A DNA stretch of 64,000 nucleotides from Verrucomicrobiota bacterium (GTDB lineage: Bacteria; Verrucomicrobiota; Verrucomicrobiia; Opitutales; Opitutaceae). The first letter of the stretch is position 1; every line of letters begins with the position of its first letter. Made by a program: the position numbers and the translations under genes. The stretch covers positions 1 through 64,000 of the forward strand of contig JACRQG010000033.1 of assembly GCA_016222805.1 (NCBI GenBank). Direction: 5' to 3'. This document shows positions 45,049 through 54,929 of the stretch, piece after piece. Below the pieces are notes generated by a model that saw only the letters and a program-made list of their open reading frames with translations, was not told where the DNA came from and ran no database searches.

Positions 45049-47190
45049 TTACGGCAGCGGGCGCAGTCCCTCGTGGCGCACGACCCAGGTGCCGTCGCGG
45101 GGAAACCCCGGGGCCTCCCCCGAGGGCGCCCCGTCCCACCCCGCCGCCATCATCGCCACCGTCGCCAGCAGGGCGCCGTTGGCCGGCAGGTAGACCGGCA
45201 GGTCACCCCGCTGCGGGCAGTGGCCGTTGGCCGTGTAGCGGTTGTTGGGACCGTCACTCTTGAGGAGAATGTCGATCGCCTTGCGCGGCTCGCCGAGCCG
45301 GGCGGCCGTCATCGCGATCATCGGGTAGTCCCAACCCCAGATTTTAGTCTCCCAGTCCCAGGAACTGAGCACGGCGTCGAGCGTGCGCGCCATCACCGCG
45401 CGATCGACCCCGTCGCCGGGCAGTTGCCCGAGCGCCATCAGGAATGACGGGTGATCGTGCCGGCTGGCCGGGTTCTCCCAGGTGTCGGGATGGGACTCGA
45501 CGGCGACGTACCGTCCGTCCTTCTGCGGCAGGGCCGCGATCCCGGCGAGGCGCCGATCCCATTCCGCCTCCCGGGGCAGGCCGAGCCGCTCCCGCCACGT
45601 CTGCGCAATCTTCAGGCCGCGCACCCAGTAGCTGAGTTCGTAGGTCGGATTCATCGAGGTCGCGCGGTCGTAGATCTCCTGCGCGATCCAGAGCGGTGGC
45701 CCGAGGTTGAAGCGCCGGGTGGCGGCGTCCCACTCGAGCATCGCCGCCATGCACGTCGCCGTTTCCAGCACCAGCTCGCGGTAGCGCGCGAGGGTGGCCG
45801 GGGTCGGCGCGTTGCGGTAAAGAAGTTCCGCCAGATGAATTGGGTGCGGCTGGTTCCAGACGATGAGCGGGTTGCCGCCCGGGCTTTCCCGCCAGTCCGG
45901 CCCGGTCATCTTCGGCCATCGCGCCCCAGGCAGGCCACGTTCGCTCGCGATCGCCCGCGCCCGTGGCAGGCCACGCACGAAGGCGTCGAGGTTCGTCGCC
46001 AGGTACGACTCGCGGCCCCATAACGCAAAATGCGCGGCGTGCCACCAGACCATCTCGGTGTGATGCTTCTGGTACCAGGAGGAGTGGGTGAGGCCGCTTT
46101 CGGAGGGAGGGAACTCGCCCGCGAACTGGATCGCGGTCAGGTATTGCGACAACACCACCCTCCGCTCGAGCTCCCGCGCCCGCGGATCCGTGCTCCCGGA
46201 GAGGTCGATCACCCCCCCGCTGCCCCAGAAGCGCGCCCAGTGGGCCTGCGCCGCCGCCCGCACCTGGGCAAATCCCGGCGGAGCCGGCACCGCCGCCGTC
46301 CCGAACGCCACGACCACCTCGAGCACCCGGCTGTCGACCGTCCCCAGCCGCCAGGAATGCGGACCCACGCGGTCCACCTGCAGATCGACCGCGGCGGCAA
46401 GCCGCAGATGGTAAATCGCCTCGTCCCGCGTGTGCTTCAGCGCCAGTTCCCGCCGCGCCTGGGCCTGCACTTCCGTCCGATGCGAGTCCGGTTCGGACCA
46501 ATCGAGCCGCGGGTTGTTCTTCACCTTGATGTCGTAACCCCGGGGCAGGTCCAATCGCAGGCCAAGCTGCCCGGCCCGCAAAAGGTCCGATTCGATTCGG
46601 ATTGCCAGCGCGTCGCGCTCTGGGTCGCACACCACCGTCACCGCGACCGGGGCGCCCGCCAGCTGAAAGCGCGACGACAGGAGCCCGGTCCAAAGGTCGA
46701 GTCCCTGGTCGATTTCCGCGAGGTCCGCCGGTTGCAGCGGAGCGCCGCCCGCTCGCGCAAGGTCGAAGGCGAGGCGGGGCAGCGGCATCGCGTGCGGGTT
46801 CTCCCGCAACCACTGCCCCGCCGGGCTGCGCTCGTCAGTCGGGTAGCCCTGCGTCCTTCCATAGGCCGTGAACGGGCGGTTGGCGTCGGAGAGCTGGTAG
46901 CCGCGCGGATTGGGATTCGCGTGCCATGACCAGCGCGCCTGGGTCTCCAGGGGGATGCCGTTCTTCTGGTAATAATCGTAGAAGGTCTGCAGCCCGGTCG
47001 CATCCGCGGTGAAGCAGAACCGACCATTGCCCACGGAGAGCGGCGCCCAGGGATCCATCGCCCGCAGGCGAGGGTTGTGCCGGGAGACCAGGGCCGGCCG
47101 ATCGATGGGACCGGTCGCCGGAGCCCCCCAGGTCACCGGCACCCACGGGGTGGCCACCGCCGCCAGTCCAAGGAAGAGTCGAATTCGCAT
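45049..47190 (-). CDS. Six-hairpin glycosidase-like secreted protein
   Basis: 713 residues. The signal peptide is MRIRLFLGLAAVATPWVPVTWGAP. An N-terminal beta-sandwich (RHNP..DPWAPLSVGNGRFCFTADATGLQTFYD) precedes a long (alpha/alpha)6 region of the GH65/GH95-like clan: SSWYQKHHTEMVWWHAAHFALWGRESYL, IWNQPHP, PPLWIAQEIYDRATSMNPTYELSYW, KIWGWDYPMIAMTAARLG. The Glu in HHTEM and in QEIY are candidate catalytic residues. It probably hydrolyses an oligosaccharide such as a fucoside, alpha-glucoside or mannoside. The family cannot be fixed by eye. Confidence 0.75.
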   Translation of the reverse strand: MRIRLFLGLAAVATPWVPVTWGAPATGPIDRPALVSRHNPRLRAMDPWAPLSVGNGRFCFTADATGLQTFYDYYQKNGIPLETQARWSWHANPNPRGYQLSDANRPFTAYGRTQGYPTDERSPAGQWLRENPHAMPLPRLAFDLARAGGAPLQPADLAEIDQGLDLWTGLLSSRFQLAGAPVAVTVVCDPERDALAIRIESDLLRAGQLGLRLDLPRGYDIKVKNNPRLDWSEPDSHRTEVQAQARRELALKHTRDEAIYHLRLAAAVDLQVDRVGPHSWRLGTVDSRVLEVVVAFGTAAVPAPPGFAQVRAAAQAHWARFWGSGGVIDLSGSTDPRARELERRVVLSQYLTAIQFAGEFPPSESGLTHSSWYQKHHTEMVWWHAAHFALWGRESYLATNLDAFVRGLPRARAIASERGLPGARWPKMTGPDWRESPGGNPLIVWNQPHPIHLAELLYRNAPTPATLARYRELVLETATCMAAMLEWDAATRRFNLGPPLWIAQEIYDRATSMNPTYELSYWVRGLKIAQTWRERLGLPREAEWDRRLAGIAALPQKDGRYVAVESHPDTWENPASRHDHPSFLMALGQLPGDGVDRAVMARTLDAVLSSWDWETKIWGWDYPMIAMTAARLGEPRKAIDILLKSDGPNNRYTANGHCPQRGDLPVYLPANGALLATVAMMAAGWDGAPSGEAPGFPRDGTWVVRHEGLRPLP

Positions 47191-47364
47191 GGCGCCCGCC
47201 AATCTGCCGCCCGGCACGCGATCCGGCAATCACCGGCGCGCAGGACCGTCCGGCGCCAGCGTCGCGTGGCACGGCCCCGAGCTTCCCCGTTGCCTCACCG
47301 CGGTTTTTTCGTAACCAAACGCCCCGCGGCGGGTTTCCCTCCCGTCCAACCACAACTGGCCCAC

Positions 47365-48282
47365 ATGCTTCAACTTCGCTCCGTGACCAAGCGCTACGGT
47401 GCGCTGGTCGCGCTTCACGATGTCTCCCTCGACCTGGCTCCGGGGGAGTTCTTCGGCCTGCTCGGGCCCAACGGCGCCGGCAAGTCCACGACCATGGCGC
47501 TCATCGCCGGCCTCCGTGAGCCCGACTCGGGTACCCTTGCGCTCGACGGCCAGCCCCTCTCCGCCGCGAGTTCCACGGCGCGCCTCGCGCTCGGCCTGGT
47601 GCCGCAGCACATCGCCCTCTATCCCGAGCTATCCGCGGAACAGAATCTGCGCATCTTCGGCGAACTCTACGGCCTCCACGGCCGCGAACTGCGCGCCCGC
47701 ATCGACGACGCGCTCACGGCTGTCCAGCTCCACGAGCGGCGCCGCGAGCCGATCAAGCAGTACTCCGGCGGCATGCAACGCCGCCTCAACCTCGTCGCCG
47801 CCCTGCTCCACCGGCCCAAGCTCCTCCTCTGCGACGAACCCACCGTCGGCGTGGATCCACAGTCCCGCCTCGCCATCTTCGAGTATCTGGAACGCTGCAA
47901 TCGCGAAGGCCTGACGATCATCTACTCCACCCATTACATGGAGGAGGCCACGCGGCTTTGCTCGCGCATCGGCATCATCGATCAGGGACGAATCCTCGCG
48001 CTCGGCTCCCTGGAGGAACTGCTGCAGCGCCTGCCCTTCGAGGAGGAGATTCGCTTCCCGGCCACGCCCGCCACCGACCCGCTGGCCGACCAGATCCGCC
48101 CCCACGGCGAACTCACCACCCTTGACCACCAGCACCGGTTCCGCCCTCGCCCGGACTTCCGGCTCTCCGCCTTCTTCGCCGCCGCCGAGGCCCTGGGCCT
48201 TCCCCCGCGGCTCTTCACCAGCCAGCGCCCGACGCTCGAGGCGGTGTTCCTGCATCTGACCGGGAGAAACCTCCGCGAGTAA
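47365..48282 (+). CDS. ABC transporter ATP-binding protein (ABC-2 exporter)
   Basis: 305 residues. Walker A GPNGAGKST (residue about 37), Q-loop VPQHIALYPEL, signature YSGGMQRRLN, Walker B LLLCDEPTVGVDPQ and H-loop STHY are all intact. The C-terminal 90 residues (from about 215) form the extension found in multidrug/antibiotic exporter subunits of the CcmA type. It hydrolyses ATP for the membrane protein encoded next, 64 bases downstream. It starts 174 bases from the divergent glycosidase gene. Cargo unknown. Confidence 0.93.
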   Translation: MLQLRSVTKRYGALVALHDVSLDLAPGEFFGLLGPNGAGKSTTMALIAGLREPDSGTLALDGQPLSAASSTARLALGLVPQHIALYPELSAEQNLRIFGELYGLHGRELRARIDDALTAVQLHERRREPIKQYSGGMQRRLNLVAALLHRPKLLLCDEPTVGVDPQSRLAIFEYLERCNREGLTIIYSTHYMEEATRLCSRIGIIDQGRILALGSLEELLQRLPFEEEIRFPATPATDPLADQIRPHGELTTLDHQHRFRPRPDFRLSAFFAAAEALGLPPRLFTSQRPTLEAVFLHLTGRNLRE

Positions 48283-48346
48283 GAGAGGATTCCCGACCCT
48301 CCCGCCCGCCCGTCTCCTCCCTTTCACGTTCCCTTTCCCTCCCACC

Positions 48347-49714
48347 ATGCGCCCCCTCCTCGCCCTCCTGCGCAAGGACTTCCTGAACTTCTTCCGCAGC
48401 AAGGCCGCCGTATCGCTGACGTTCCTCACCCCGTTCGCGATGATCTACCTTTTCGGGCAGATCTTCGGGGTGAACCGAAAGGACTCCGGCCCGTCGGGCA
48501 TTCCGCTCGCTGTCGTCAACGCCAGCGGCAATCCCGCCGGCGATCGCCTGATCGCGGCGCTCCGCAACGAACGCTCCTTCCGCGTGGTCACCGAGTACGT
48601 GCTTCCCGACAAGTCCAGGCGCCCCCTGACGGAGGCGGATCTGAAGCCCCTGATGCAGAAGCCCGGGGCGGACTTCCGCTTCGCCGTCGTGTTGCCGGCG
48701 GACCTCGTGAGCGACTCGTCGTTCGGCCTCCATCTCAAGTTCCTCTCCAATCCCCGCAACGAAATCGAAACCCAGACGGTGAACGGGCTGCTGCAGAAGA
48801 CGATCTTCTCCCACGTACCGGAACTGCTGGGACAGTCGCTCCAGGCGCGCGCGAAGAAGTTCCTGGGTGAGGCCCGCCTCGACCAGTTCAACCGCGCCCT
48901 TGCCGGGGTGGTGTCGTCCTCGTTTGGCGGCGACCGGGCGGAAATCGATCGCCAGCTTGCCGCGGGTGACTTCGGAATCGGCGAACTGATGCGCGGACGG
49001 CGGGGGACCGGTGGAGCCGCCGCGGACGGCAAGGCCGAGAGCGGGGGTGATGTTTTTTCGCAGCTCGTCCGCATCGAGACCGAACAGGTCGTCGGCGCCA
49101 AGGTGCGGAGCCCGCAGGCCACCGGCCTGGTGGGCGGCTGGGCGATCCAGTTTCTCCTCTTTGCCCTAAGCGCCTCGGCCACGAGTCTCTTTCGGGAGCG
49201 GGATGCCGGCCTCTTCCAGCGCCTGCTCGCTTCGCCGGTCACCCGGGCGCAGATCCTCTGGAGCAAGTTCCTCTACGGCGTGGCGCTCGGGGTCGTGCAA
49301 CTGCTCGTGCTCTTCGTCGCCGCGGGTTCCCTGCTGGGCATCGAGGTCCTCCCCTACCTTCCGCTGCTGACGCTGGTCTGCCTGTTCGCGGCGGCGGCCT
49401 GTACGTCGTTTGGCATGCTGCTGGCCGCGATCTCCTCATCCCCGGAGGCCGCCAGTGGCCTGGCGACCTTCCTGATCATGTTGATGAGCGGCATCGGCGG
49501 CGCCTGGTTCCCCATCAGCCTGCTGCCGGAGTTCATCCAGCAATTCAGCCGGCTGACGCTTGTCTACTGGTCGATGGAAGGCTTCAGCGGCGTGCTCTGG
49601 GCCCGGCATGGGCTGCTTCAGCTGCTGCCGACCCTGGGCATTCTCGCCGGCATCACCGCAATCGTGATGACCATCGCCGTCTGGCGCTTCAACCGCGGGA
49701 AGATCTTCGGCTGA
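48347..49714 (+). CDS. ABC-2 type transporter permease
   Basis: 455 residues. One N-terminal membrane segment (SLTFLTPFAMIYLFGQIFG) is followed by a large soluble region (about 45-250). A cluster of membrane spans comes next (WAIQFLLFALSASATSLF, VALGVVQLLVLFVAAGSLL, LLTLVCLFAAAACTSFGMLLAAI, LATFLIMLMSGIGGAWFPISLLP, GILAGITAIVMTIAVW), the ABC-2 plan of the YhgE/DrrB type. RERDAGLFQRLLASPVTRAQIL is the coupling-loop signature. It pairs with the ATPase immediately upstream. The leader is pyrimidine-rich with no Shine-Dalgarno. Confidence 0.9.
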   Translation: MRPLLALLRKDFLNFFRSKAAVSLTFLTPFAMIYLFGQIFGVNRKDSGPSGIPLAVVNASGNPAGDRLIAALRNERSFRVVTEYVLPDKSRRPLTEADLKPLMQKPGADFRFAVVLPADLVSDSSFGLHLKFLSNPRNEIETQTVNGLLQKTIFSHVPELLGQSLQARAKKFLGEARLDQFNRALAGVVSSSFGGDRAEIDRQLAAGDFGIGELMRGRRGTGGAAADGKAESGGDVFSQLVRIETEQVVGAKVRSPQATGLVGGWAIQFLLFALSASATSLFRERDAGLFQRLLASPVTRAQILWSKFLYGVALGVVQLLVLFVAAGSLLGIEVLPYLPLLTLVCLFAAAACTSFGMLLAAISSSPEAASGLATFLIMLMSGIGGAWFPISLLPEFIQQFSRLTLVYWSMEGFSGVLWARHGLLQLLPTLGILAGITAIVMTIAVWRFNRGKIFG

Positions 49715-49754
49715 ACCGCCGGTGGGCCCGACCGCGCTTTTCGCCTGACGCAGC

Positions 49755-49775
49755 GGCGCAAACCTGCGCCTTATT
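49755..49775 (+). terminator. Possible weak terminator after the permease
   Basis: GGCGCA and TGCGCC pair around AACC and are followed by TTATT. The stem is only 6 bp and the T-tract is short. It sits 40 bases after the permease stop and just before the GTG of the CPBP gene. Confidence 0.35.
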
Positions 49776-49780
49776 CCGGC

Positions 49781-52066
49781 GTGCCACGTCCCATCAGCGC
49801 GCCGGTCCGGTTCTCGCCTGCCATGGCCTTCGCCCTGGTGTTCGCCACCATTGCCGCCGAGATCGTGGCGGAGTGGCTGGTAGGGCGACTGTACGCCGCG
49901 GTTGCGCTGCGCGGCTGGCTCGTCTGGACCGCGAACGAGGATGCCATCGAGGCGACGCTGGTGATCGGGGCCAAGCTGCTGTCCACCGCGGCGGTCGCCT
50001 GGTGGGCCCTCGGGCTGAACCGGGAATCGTGGGGCGCGCCGGGCCGGCTCGGTTTCTCCCCCCCGTGGCTCGGCGCCGCCTTCGTGCCGCTGGTCGCGGG
50101 CATCACCATCGCGCTGTCGGAAATCGACAACCTCCTCCGGGCGTTCCTGCCGACCTTTCTCTTCGATCGCCTCGATTTCGCCCCGGATCTCGATCGCCTC
50201 GTTTCCGCCTCGTGGCAAGGCCCGGTGCTGGCGGTGGTGATCGCCCCGGTCACGGAGGAACTGATCTTCCGGGGCCTCGTCCTGCGCGGTCTACTCGGCC
50301 GCTGGCGGCCCACCCTGGCGATTCTCACGACGGCCGCGCTGTTCGCCTTCACCCACTTCAACCCCGCCCAGGCCCCGGTGGCCCTGCTCCTTGGCACGGC
50401 GCTCGGCTGGATCTACTACCGCACGCGCTCCCTCGGGCTCTGCATCCTCGGTCATGCGGTCAACAACGGGGCGACGTATGGCGTGGAGTGGTTTCCGTTT
50501 GAGATTACCGGCTTCAACCACGCCCCGGAAATCGAGGGGGCCCTGTTTCATCCGTGGTGGTTCGACGTCCTCGGCCTCCTGCTGGTGGCCGCCGGCCTGT
50601 GGTGGATTCATCGCCGCAGCCCGGCCGCCACTCCCTGGCTCGTGCCTCCGCCCCCTGCTCCGCCCGGCCCGGCCGAGCCTCCTCTCCTGGAACCACCCCT
50701 GCTGGCACCCGCGGAAGTGTCGCCGCGACCTCCCGGGGAATCCACGTTTGACGGTTGCCAGCCGGCGGCCCCGCCGCACATTGACCGCGCCATGTCCGTT
50801 CCGCTCGACCAGCTCGTCACGTCTCTCGCGCAGCGCGCCCGCGCCGCGTCGCTGGTGCTGGCAACCGTGCCGCGCGCGCCGAAGGACGCCGCCCTGGAGA
50901 AACTCGCCGATCTGATCGACGCGGGGCAGTTCGAGTTGCTGCAGGCCAACCAGCGCGATCTCCTCTCTCCTGAAGCCGGGGCCCTTTCCGCGGCCGCCCG
51001 CGATCGCCTGACGCTCACTGAGGCAAGGCTGCGCCAGTTGTCCGCCTCGGTGCGCGAGGTTGCAGCCCTGCCCGATCCCGTCGGCCAGGTGCTCGAAGAA
51101 ACCACCCGCCCGAACGGCCTGCGGATCCGCAAGCTGCGGGTGCCCATCGGGGTGATCGGCATCATCTACGAGGCGCGTCCCAACGTGACCATCGACTGCG
51201 CCGTCCTCTGCCTGAAGAGCGGCAACGCCGCCATCCTCCGCGGGGGCAAGGAGTGCTTCCACACCAACATGGCGCTCGCCGGCCTGGTCCAGAGTGCCCT
51301 GACGTCCGCCGGGCTTCCCGCGGATGCCGTTCAGCTCGTGCCCACCACCGACCGCGCCGCCCTGGCAACGTTGCTCAAGCTCGACACCCTCATCCATTGC
51401 GTCATCCCGCGCGGCGGCGAGAGCCTCATCCGCTACGTCGCGCAGAACAGCACCATTCCCGTCATCAAGCACTACAAGGGCGTGTGCTTTGTCTATGTCG
51501 ACCAGGCCGCGGACCCCGCCATGGCCGAGGCCCTCACCGTCAACGCCAAGGCCCAGCGCCCCAGCGCCTGCAACGCCGCCGAGCAGCTCCTGGTTCACCG
51601 GGCGGTCGCCGACCGGCTGCTGCCGGGGATTGCCCGCGCCTTGGCCGCGAAGAACGTCCAACTCCGCTGTGACGCCTCCAGCGCCGCGATCCTCGCGCGC
51701 GAGGACCTCGCCCACGTGCCCGCCACGCCGGCCGATTTCACGACCGAGTTTCTCGACTACGTGATCGCCGTCCGCGTGGTCGATTCGCTCGAGGACGCCA
51801 TCGCCACCATCAACCGCGACAGCTCGAACCACAGCGACGCCATCGTCACGGCAGACGAGGCGGCGGCCCGCCGCTTTCTCGCCGCGGTCGACAGCGCCGC
51901 GGTCTACTGGAACGCCAGCACGCGGTTCACCGACGGTTTCGAGTTCGGCTACGGCGCCGAGATCGGCATCAGCACCGATCGCCTGCATGCCCGCGGCCCG
52001 ATGGGCCTGCCCGAACTTTGCAGCTACAAGTTCGTCGTCGAAGGCGCGGGACAATTGCGCGGCTGA
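49781..52066 (+). CDS. In-frame fusion: CPBP intramembrane protease and gamma-glutamyl phosphate reductase
   Basis: 761 residues in a single frame from a GTG (ATG at 49823 also possible). Residues about 10-290 are a CPBP/type II CAAX-like membrane protease with [15 protein letters not shown] and HAVNNG motifs and several membrane spans. Residues about 291-335 are a Pro-rich linker ([19 protein letters not shown]). From Met338 (50792) the rest is a complete Pro[22 protein letters not shown], the Cys motif [13 protein letters not shown] and a C-terminal [15 protein letters not shown]. ProA reduces gamma-glutamyl phosphate to the semialdehyde in proline synthesis. No stop separates the modules. 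Confidence 0.7.
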   Translation: MPRPISAPVRFSPAMAFALVFATIAAEIVAEWLVGRLYAAVALRGWLVWTANEDAIEATLVIGAKLLSTAAVAWWALGLNRESWGAPGRLGFSPPWLGAAFVPLVAGITIALSEIDNLLRAFLPTFLFDRLDFAPDLDRLVSASWQGPVLAVVIAPVTEELIFRGLVLRGLLGRWRPTLAILTTAALFAFTHFNPAQAPVALLLGTALGWIYYRTRSLGLCILGHAVNNGATYGVEWFPFEITGFNHAPEIEGALFHPWWFDVLGLLLVAAGLWWIHRRSPAATPWLVPPPPAPPGPAEPPLLEPPLLAPAEVSPRPPGESTFDGCQPAAPPHIDRAMSVPLDQLVTSLAQRARAASLVLATVPRAPKDAALEKLADLIDAGQFELLQANQRDLLSPEAGALSAAARDRLTLTEARLRQLSASVREVAALPDPVGQVLEETTRPNGLRIRKLRVPIGVIGIIYEARPNVTIDCAVLCLKSGNAAILRGGKECFHTNMALAGLVQSALTSAGLPADAVQLVPTTDRAALATLLKLDTLIHCVIPRGGESLIRYVAQNSTIPVIKHYKGVCFVYVDQAADPAMAEALTVNAKAQRPSACNAAEQLLVHRAVADRLLPGIARALAAKNVQLRCDASSAAILAREDLAHVPATPADFTTEFLDYVIAVRVVDSLEDAIATINRDSSNHSDAIVTADEAAARRFLAAVDSAAVYWNASTRFTDGFEFGYGAEIGISTDRLHARGPMGLPELCSYKFVVEGAGQLRG
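50792..52066 (+). other. proA: ProA module with a possible internal start
   Basis: Met338 of the fused frame (ATGTCCGTTCCG) matches the usual ProA start, giving 424 residues against about 417 for the family. The 50 bases before it look like leader DNA rather than an obvious domain. The enzyme could therefore be made from an internal start, with the CPBP part read through into it. No proB is adjacent. Confidence 0.55.
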
Positions 52067-52193
52067 GCTCCCGGCGCGGCCACTCCCCCGCCGCCGTCGG
52101 CCGGGCCCCTCCAGCCTGCAGCGGTCGTTCGCCCTCCTCCTCCCGCACCTTGGGTTGTCCGCCCCTCTCCGTTCCTTCCTCCTCCACGCCGCC

Positions 52194-52826
52194 GTGCCCC
52201 TCCAACCCTGGAAAACACTCTCCTCCCGCGATGTCATCCGCGACCGCTGGCTGCGGGTCCGGGCGGACCGCGTGGAGATTGCCCCGGGCCATGTCCTTGA
52301 TCCCTTCTTCATCCTCGAGGAACCGGAATGGGTGCACACCGTCGCCTTGGGGCCGACGGGGGCGGTGTTGTTGGTGCGCCAATACCGGCATCCGGTCGGG
52401 CGCTTCACGTGGGAATTGCCCGGCGGGATCGCGGATCCGGGGGAGGAACTCCTGGCGGCCGCCCAGCGCGAACTCCGGGAGGAGACCGGCGCCACCGCAC
52501 CCCGGTGGGAACCGGTGGCGGCGGCCCATCCCAATCCGGCGCGCCTCAACAACCGCATCCATGGCTTCCTCGCCACCGGTGCCGTCGTCAGCGGGCCACC
52601 CGAACCCGATGCCGCCGAGGCACTGGAGAGCGCCTGGTTTCCGATCGCCGACGTCTTTGGGTTGATCCGCCGGGGAGAGTTTTCGCAGGCCAACCACATC
52701 GCGCTGTTCTACCTCACGCTCGACCACCTGGGCTGGCTCGCCCCGCGGCCGCCGTCCACCGCGGACGCGGGATTGTCCTCCACCTCCGTTCCGGGCAACG
52801 ATTCCGCCCCAGCCCCCTCTCCATGA
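52194..52826 (+). CDS. NUDIX hydrolase (ADP-ribose pyrophosphatase-like)
   Basis: 210 residues from a GTG. The Nudix box [23 protein letters not shown] at about 80-102 fits Gx5Ex7REUxEExGU. The preceding WELPGG and following [13 protein letters not shown] resemble ADP-sugar diphosphatases. It likely hydrolyses ADP-ribose or a related nucleotide sugar in the cytoplasm. The leader (52070-52193) is pyrimidine-rich. The stop overlaps the ATG of the next gene (ATGA). Confidence 0.88.
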   Translation: MPLQPWKTLSSRDVIRDRWLRVRADRVEIAPGHVLDPFFILEEPEWVHTVALGPTGAVLLVRQYRHPVGRFTWELPGGIADPGEELLAAAQRELREETGATAPRWEPVAAAHPNPARLNNRIHGFLATGAVVSGPPEPDAAEALESAWFPIADVFGLIRRGEFSQANHIALFYLTLDHLGWLAPRPPSTADAGLSSTSVPGNDSAPAPSP

Positions 52827-53293
52827 CTCCCGAGGTTTTCATGCGTGAAGCGATTCGCGAGGCCGAGACCGGCCTTCGCCAGGGCCGGGGCGGTCCCTTC
52901 GGCTGCGTCATCGTGAGACGCGGGGAGATCATCGCCCGCGGGCAGAATCGCGTGACGTCGACCAACGACCCCACCGCCCACGCGGAAGTGACCGCCATCC
53001 GGGCGGCCTGCGCCGCGCGCGGCACGTTTCAACTCGACGACTGCGAACTCTACACCAGCTGCGAACCCTGCCCGATGTGCCTGGCCGCGATCTACTGGGC
53101 CCGGATTCCGCGGGTGTACTACGGCAACACCCGGACCGATGCCGCAGCCATCGGCTTCGACGACGATTTCATCTACTCGCAGATCCCGCTGCCGCCCGGG
53201 CAGCGCACGCTCGCGATGCAACCGCTGTTGCGCGATGAGGCTCAGGGCGCCTTTCGGGAGTGGCAGGCCAAGGCCGACAAGGTGCGCTACTGA
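52823..53293 (+). CDS. Cytidine/deoxycytidylate-family deaminase, guanine-deaminase-like
   Basis: 156 residues. The zinc site is HAEV (His/Glu) and PCPMC (Cys pair). [19 protein letters not shown] and [13 protein letters not shown] match the guanine deaminase branch (GuaD), with TadA the main alternative. It would hydrolyse guanine to xanthine or act on a related purine. ATGA couples it to the NUDIX gene, so both may belong to nucleotide salvage or clean-up. Confidence 0.88.
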   Translation: MTPEVFMREAIREAETGLRQGRGGPFGCVIVRRGEIIARGQNRVTSTNDPTAHAEVTAIRAACAARGTFQLDDCELYTSCEPCPMCLAAIYWARIPRVYYGNTRTDAAAIGFDDDFIYSQIPLPPGQRTLAMQPLLRDEAQGAFREWQAKADKVRY

Positions 53294-53362
53294 CCCACGA
53301 GACCGGTGCCCCGGCAAACTTAATTCTGGCCTTCCGGCAGCTGTCGCGGTCGGCTTGGGACC

Positions 53363-54874
53363 ATGTTGTTTCCCCGCCGCCCCTGCCTCCCCTTCCTTGG
53401 ATGCCTCGCCGGTTTGCTCCTCGTTCCGGCCCCCGCGCCCGCGCAGGACAAACCTGCGGCGGTGGAAAACTCCGTCGTGAAGATCTTCGCGACGTCCCGC
53501 TTTCCCGACCCCTACAAACCCTGGGCCAAGCAGGCCCCGCGGGAAGCCACCGGCACCGGCGTCATCATCGAGGGCAAGCGCATCCTCACCAACGCCCACG
53601 TCGTCCTCTACGCCAGCCAGGTGCAGGTGCAGGCGAACCAGTCGGGCGACAAGATCTCCGCTACCGTCGAGACCATCGCGCAGGGGATCGACCTCGCCGT
53701 GCTCAAGCTCGAAGACGAGAGTTTCTTCGAAAAACGCTCCGCCCTCACGCGCGCGGCCAAACTGCCCGCCGTGAAGGACTCGGTCCACGTTTACGGCTTC
53801 CCCACCGGCGGCACCAACCTGTCGATCACCAAGGGCATCGTCTCGCGGATCGATTTCACGATGTACAATTTCCCGACCTCGGGCCTGCGCATCCAGATCG
53901 ACGCCGCCATCAACCCGGGCAATAGCGGCGGGCCGGCGGTCGCCGACGACAAGATGATCGGCGTCGCGTTCAGCCGACTCGGTGGCGGCGACAACATCGG
54001 CTACATCATTCCCATCGAGGAGGTGGAACTGTTCCTGCAGGACGCCGCCGACGGCAAGTACGACGGCAAACCCGCCATGTTCGACTCGCTGCAGACCTTC
54101 GAAAACCCCGCGCTGCGACCCTTCCTGAAGGTGGGACGCGAGGTCGAGGGCATGATCGTCACCGAAACCGATGTCACCGATGCGTCCTATCCCCTGCAGG
54201 CCTGGGACATCCTCACTCGCATCGGGGACACGCCGATCGACAACGAAGGCATGGTGAGGGTTGGCGACATCCGCGTGCGGTTCCAGTACCTGATCCAGAA
54301 GGTCGCGCGAAATGGGAAGGTACCGCTCACCCTCGTGCGCGCCGGCAAGGAGCAGCAGGTCGAGCTACCGGTCTCGCCGCGGCGCCCGATGGTGATCCCG
54401 GATCTCGACGGCGCCTACCCGTCCTACTTCGTCTACGGGCCGCTCGTGTTCTCGGCCGCTTCCCAGACTTTTCTCGCCGGCCTGAACAACGCCGCCGCCG
54501 GCCTGTCCGCCGCCAAGAGCCCGCTCTCCATCCGCCGCGCCGATCGCCCGGCCTTTGACGGGGAGCAACTCGTCGTCATCTCATCGCCCTTCTTCCCCCA
54601 CAAGCTCTCGAAAGGCTACTCGCAGGCGCAGTCGCGCGTCGTCGAGACCATCAACGGCGTGAAGGTGAAAAACCTCGCGCACCTGGTGGCGCTGCTCCGC
54701 GACGCCAAGGACGAGTTCGTCGTGATTGATTTCGGTGGCCGCCGCTTCGAAACGCTGGTGTTCCCGCGCAAGGAGATGGTCGCCGCCACCGAGGAGATTC
54801 TGAGCGACAACGGGGTTCGCGCCCAGGGTTCACCCGACGCGCTCAAGGTCTGGAACGAAAAGAAATCCGAGTAG
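53363..54874 (+). CDS. Periplasmic trypsin-like serine protease, Deg-family
   Basis: 503 residues. The signal peptide is MLFPRRPCLPFLGCLAGLLLVPAPAPAQ. The triad is His79 (LTNAHVV), Asp110 (GIDLAVLK) and Ser188 (NPGNSGGP). After the protease domain (about 35-240), one or two PDZ-like regions follow (about 250-330 and 400-490: TRIGDTPIDNEG, ETINGVKVKNLAHLVALL), as in plant/bacterial Deg proteases. It probably controls protein quality in the periplasm. It stands on its own, 56 bases ahead of the thymidylate-synthase-like gene. Confidence 0.92.
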   Translation: MLFPRRPCLPFLGCLAGLLLVPAPAPAQDKPAAVENSVVKIFATSRFPDPYKPWAKQAPREATGTGVIIEGKRILTNAHVVLYASQVQVQANQSGDKISATVETIAQGIDLAVLKLEDESFFEKRSALTRAAKLPAVKDSVHVYGFPTGGTNLSITKGIVSRIDFTMYNFPTSGLRIQIDAAINPGNSGGPAVADDKMIGVAFSRLGGGDNIGYIIPIEEVELFLQDAADGKYDGKPAMFDSLQTFENPALRPFLKVGREVEGMIVTETDVTDASYPLQAWDILTRIGDTPIDNEGMVRVGDIRVRFQYLIQKVARNGKVPLTLVRAGKEQQVELPVSPRRPMVIPDLDGAYPSYFVYGPLVFSAASQTFLAGLNNAAAGLSAAKSPLSIRRADRPAFDGEQLVVISSPFFPHKLSKGYSQAQSRVVETINGVKVKNLAHLVALLRDAKDEFVVIDFGGRRFETLVFPRKEMVAATEEILSDNGVRAQGSPDALKVWNEKKSE

Positions 54875-54929
54875 TCCGGCGGGCGGCGCCGGCGGCGCCC
54901 CGGGGTCGACTCCCTCCGCCGGGATCCCC

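Noticed and set aside
50291-52699. An 802-residue minus-strand frame over ProA
   Set aside because: Antisense to the fused CPBP-ProA and NUDIX genes, with no recognised motif and typical shadow composition.
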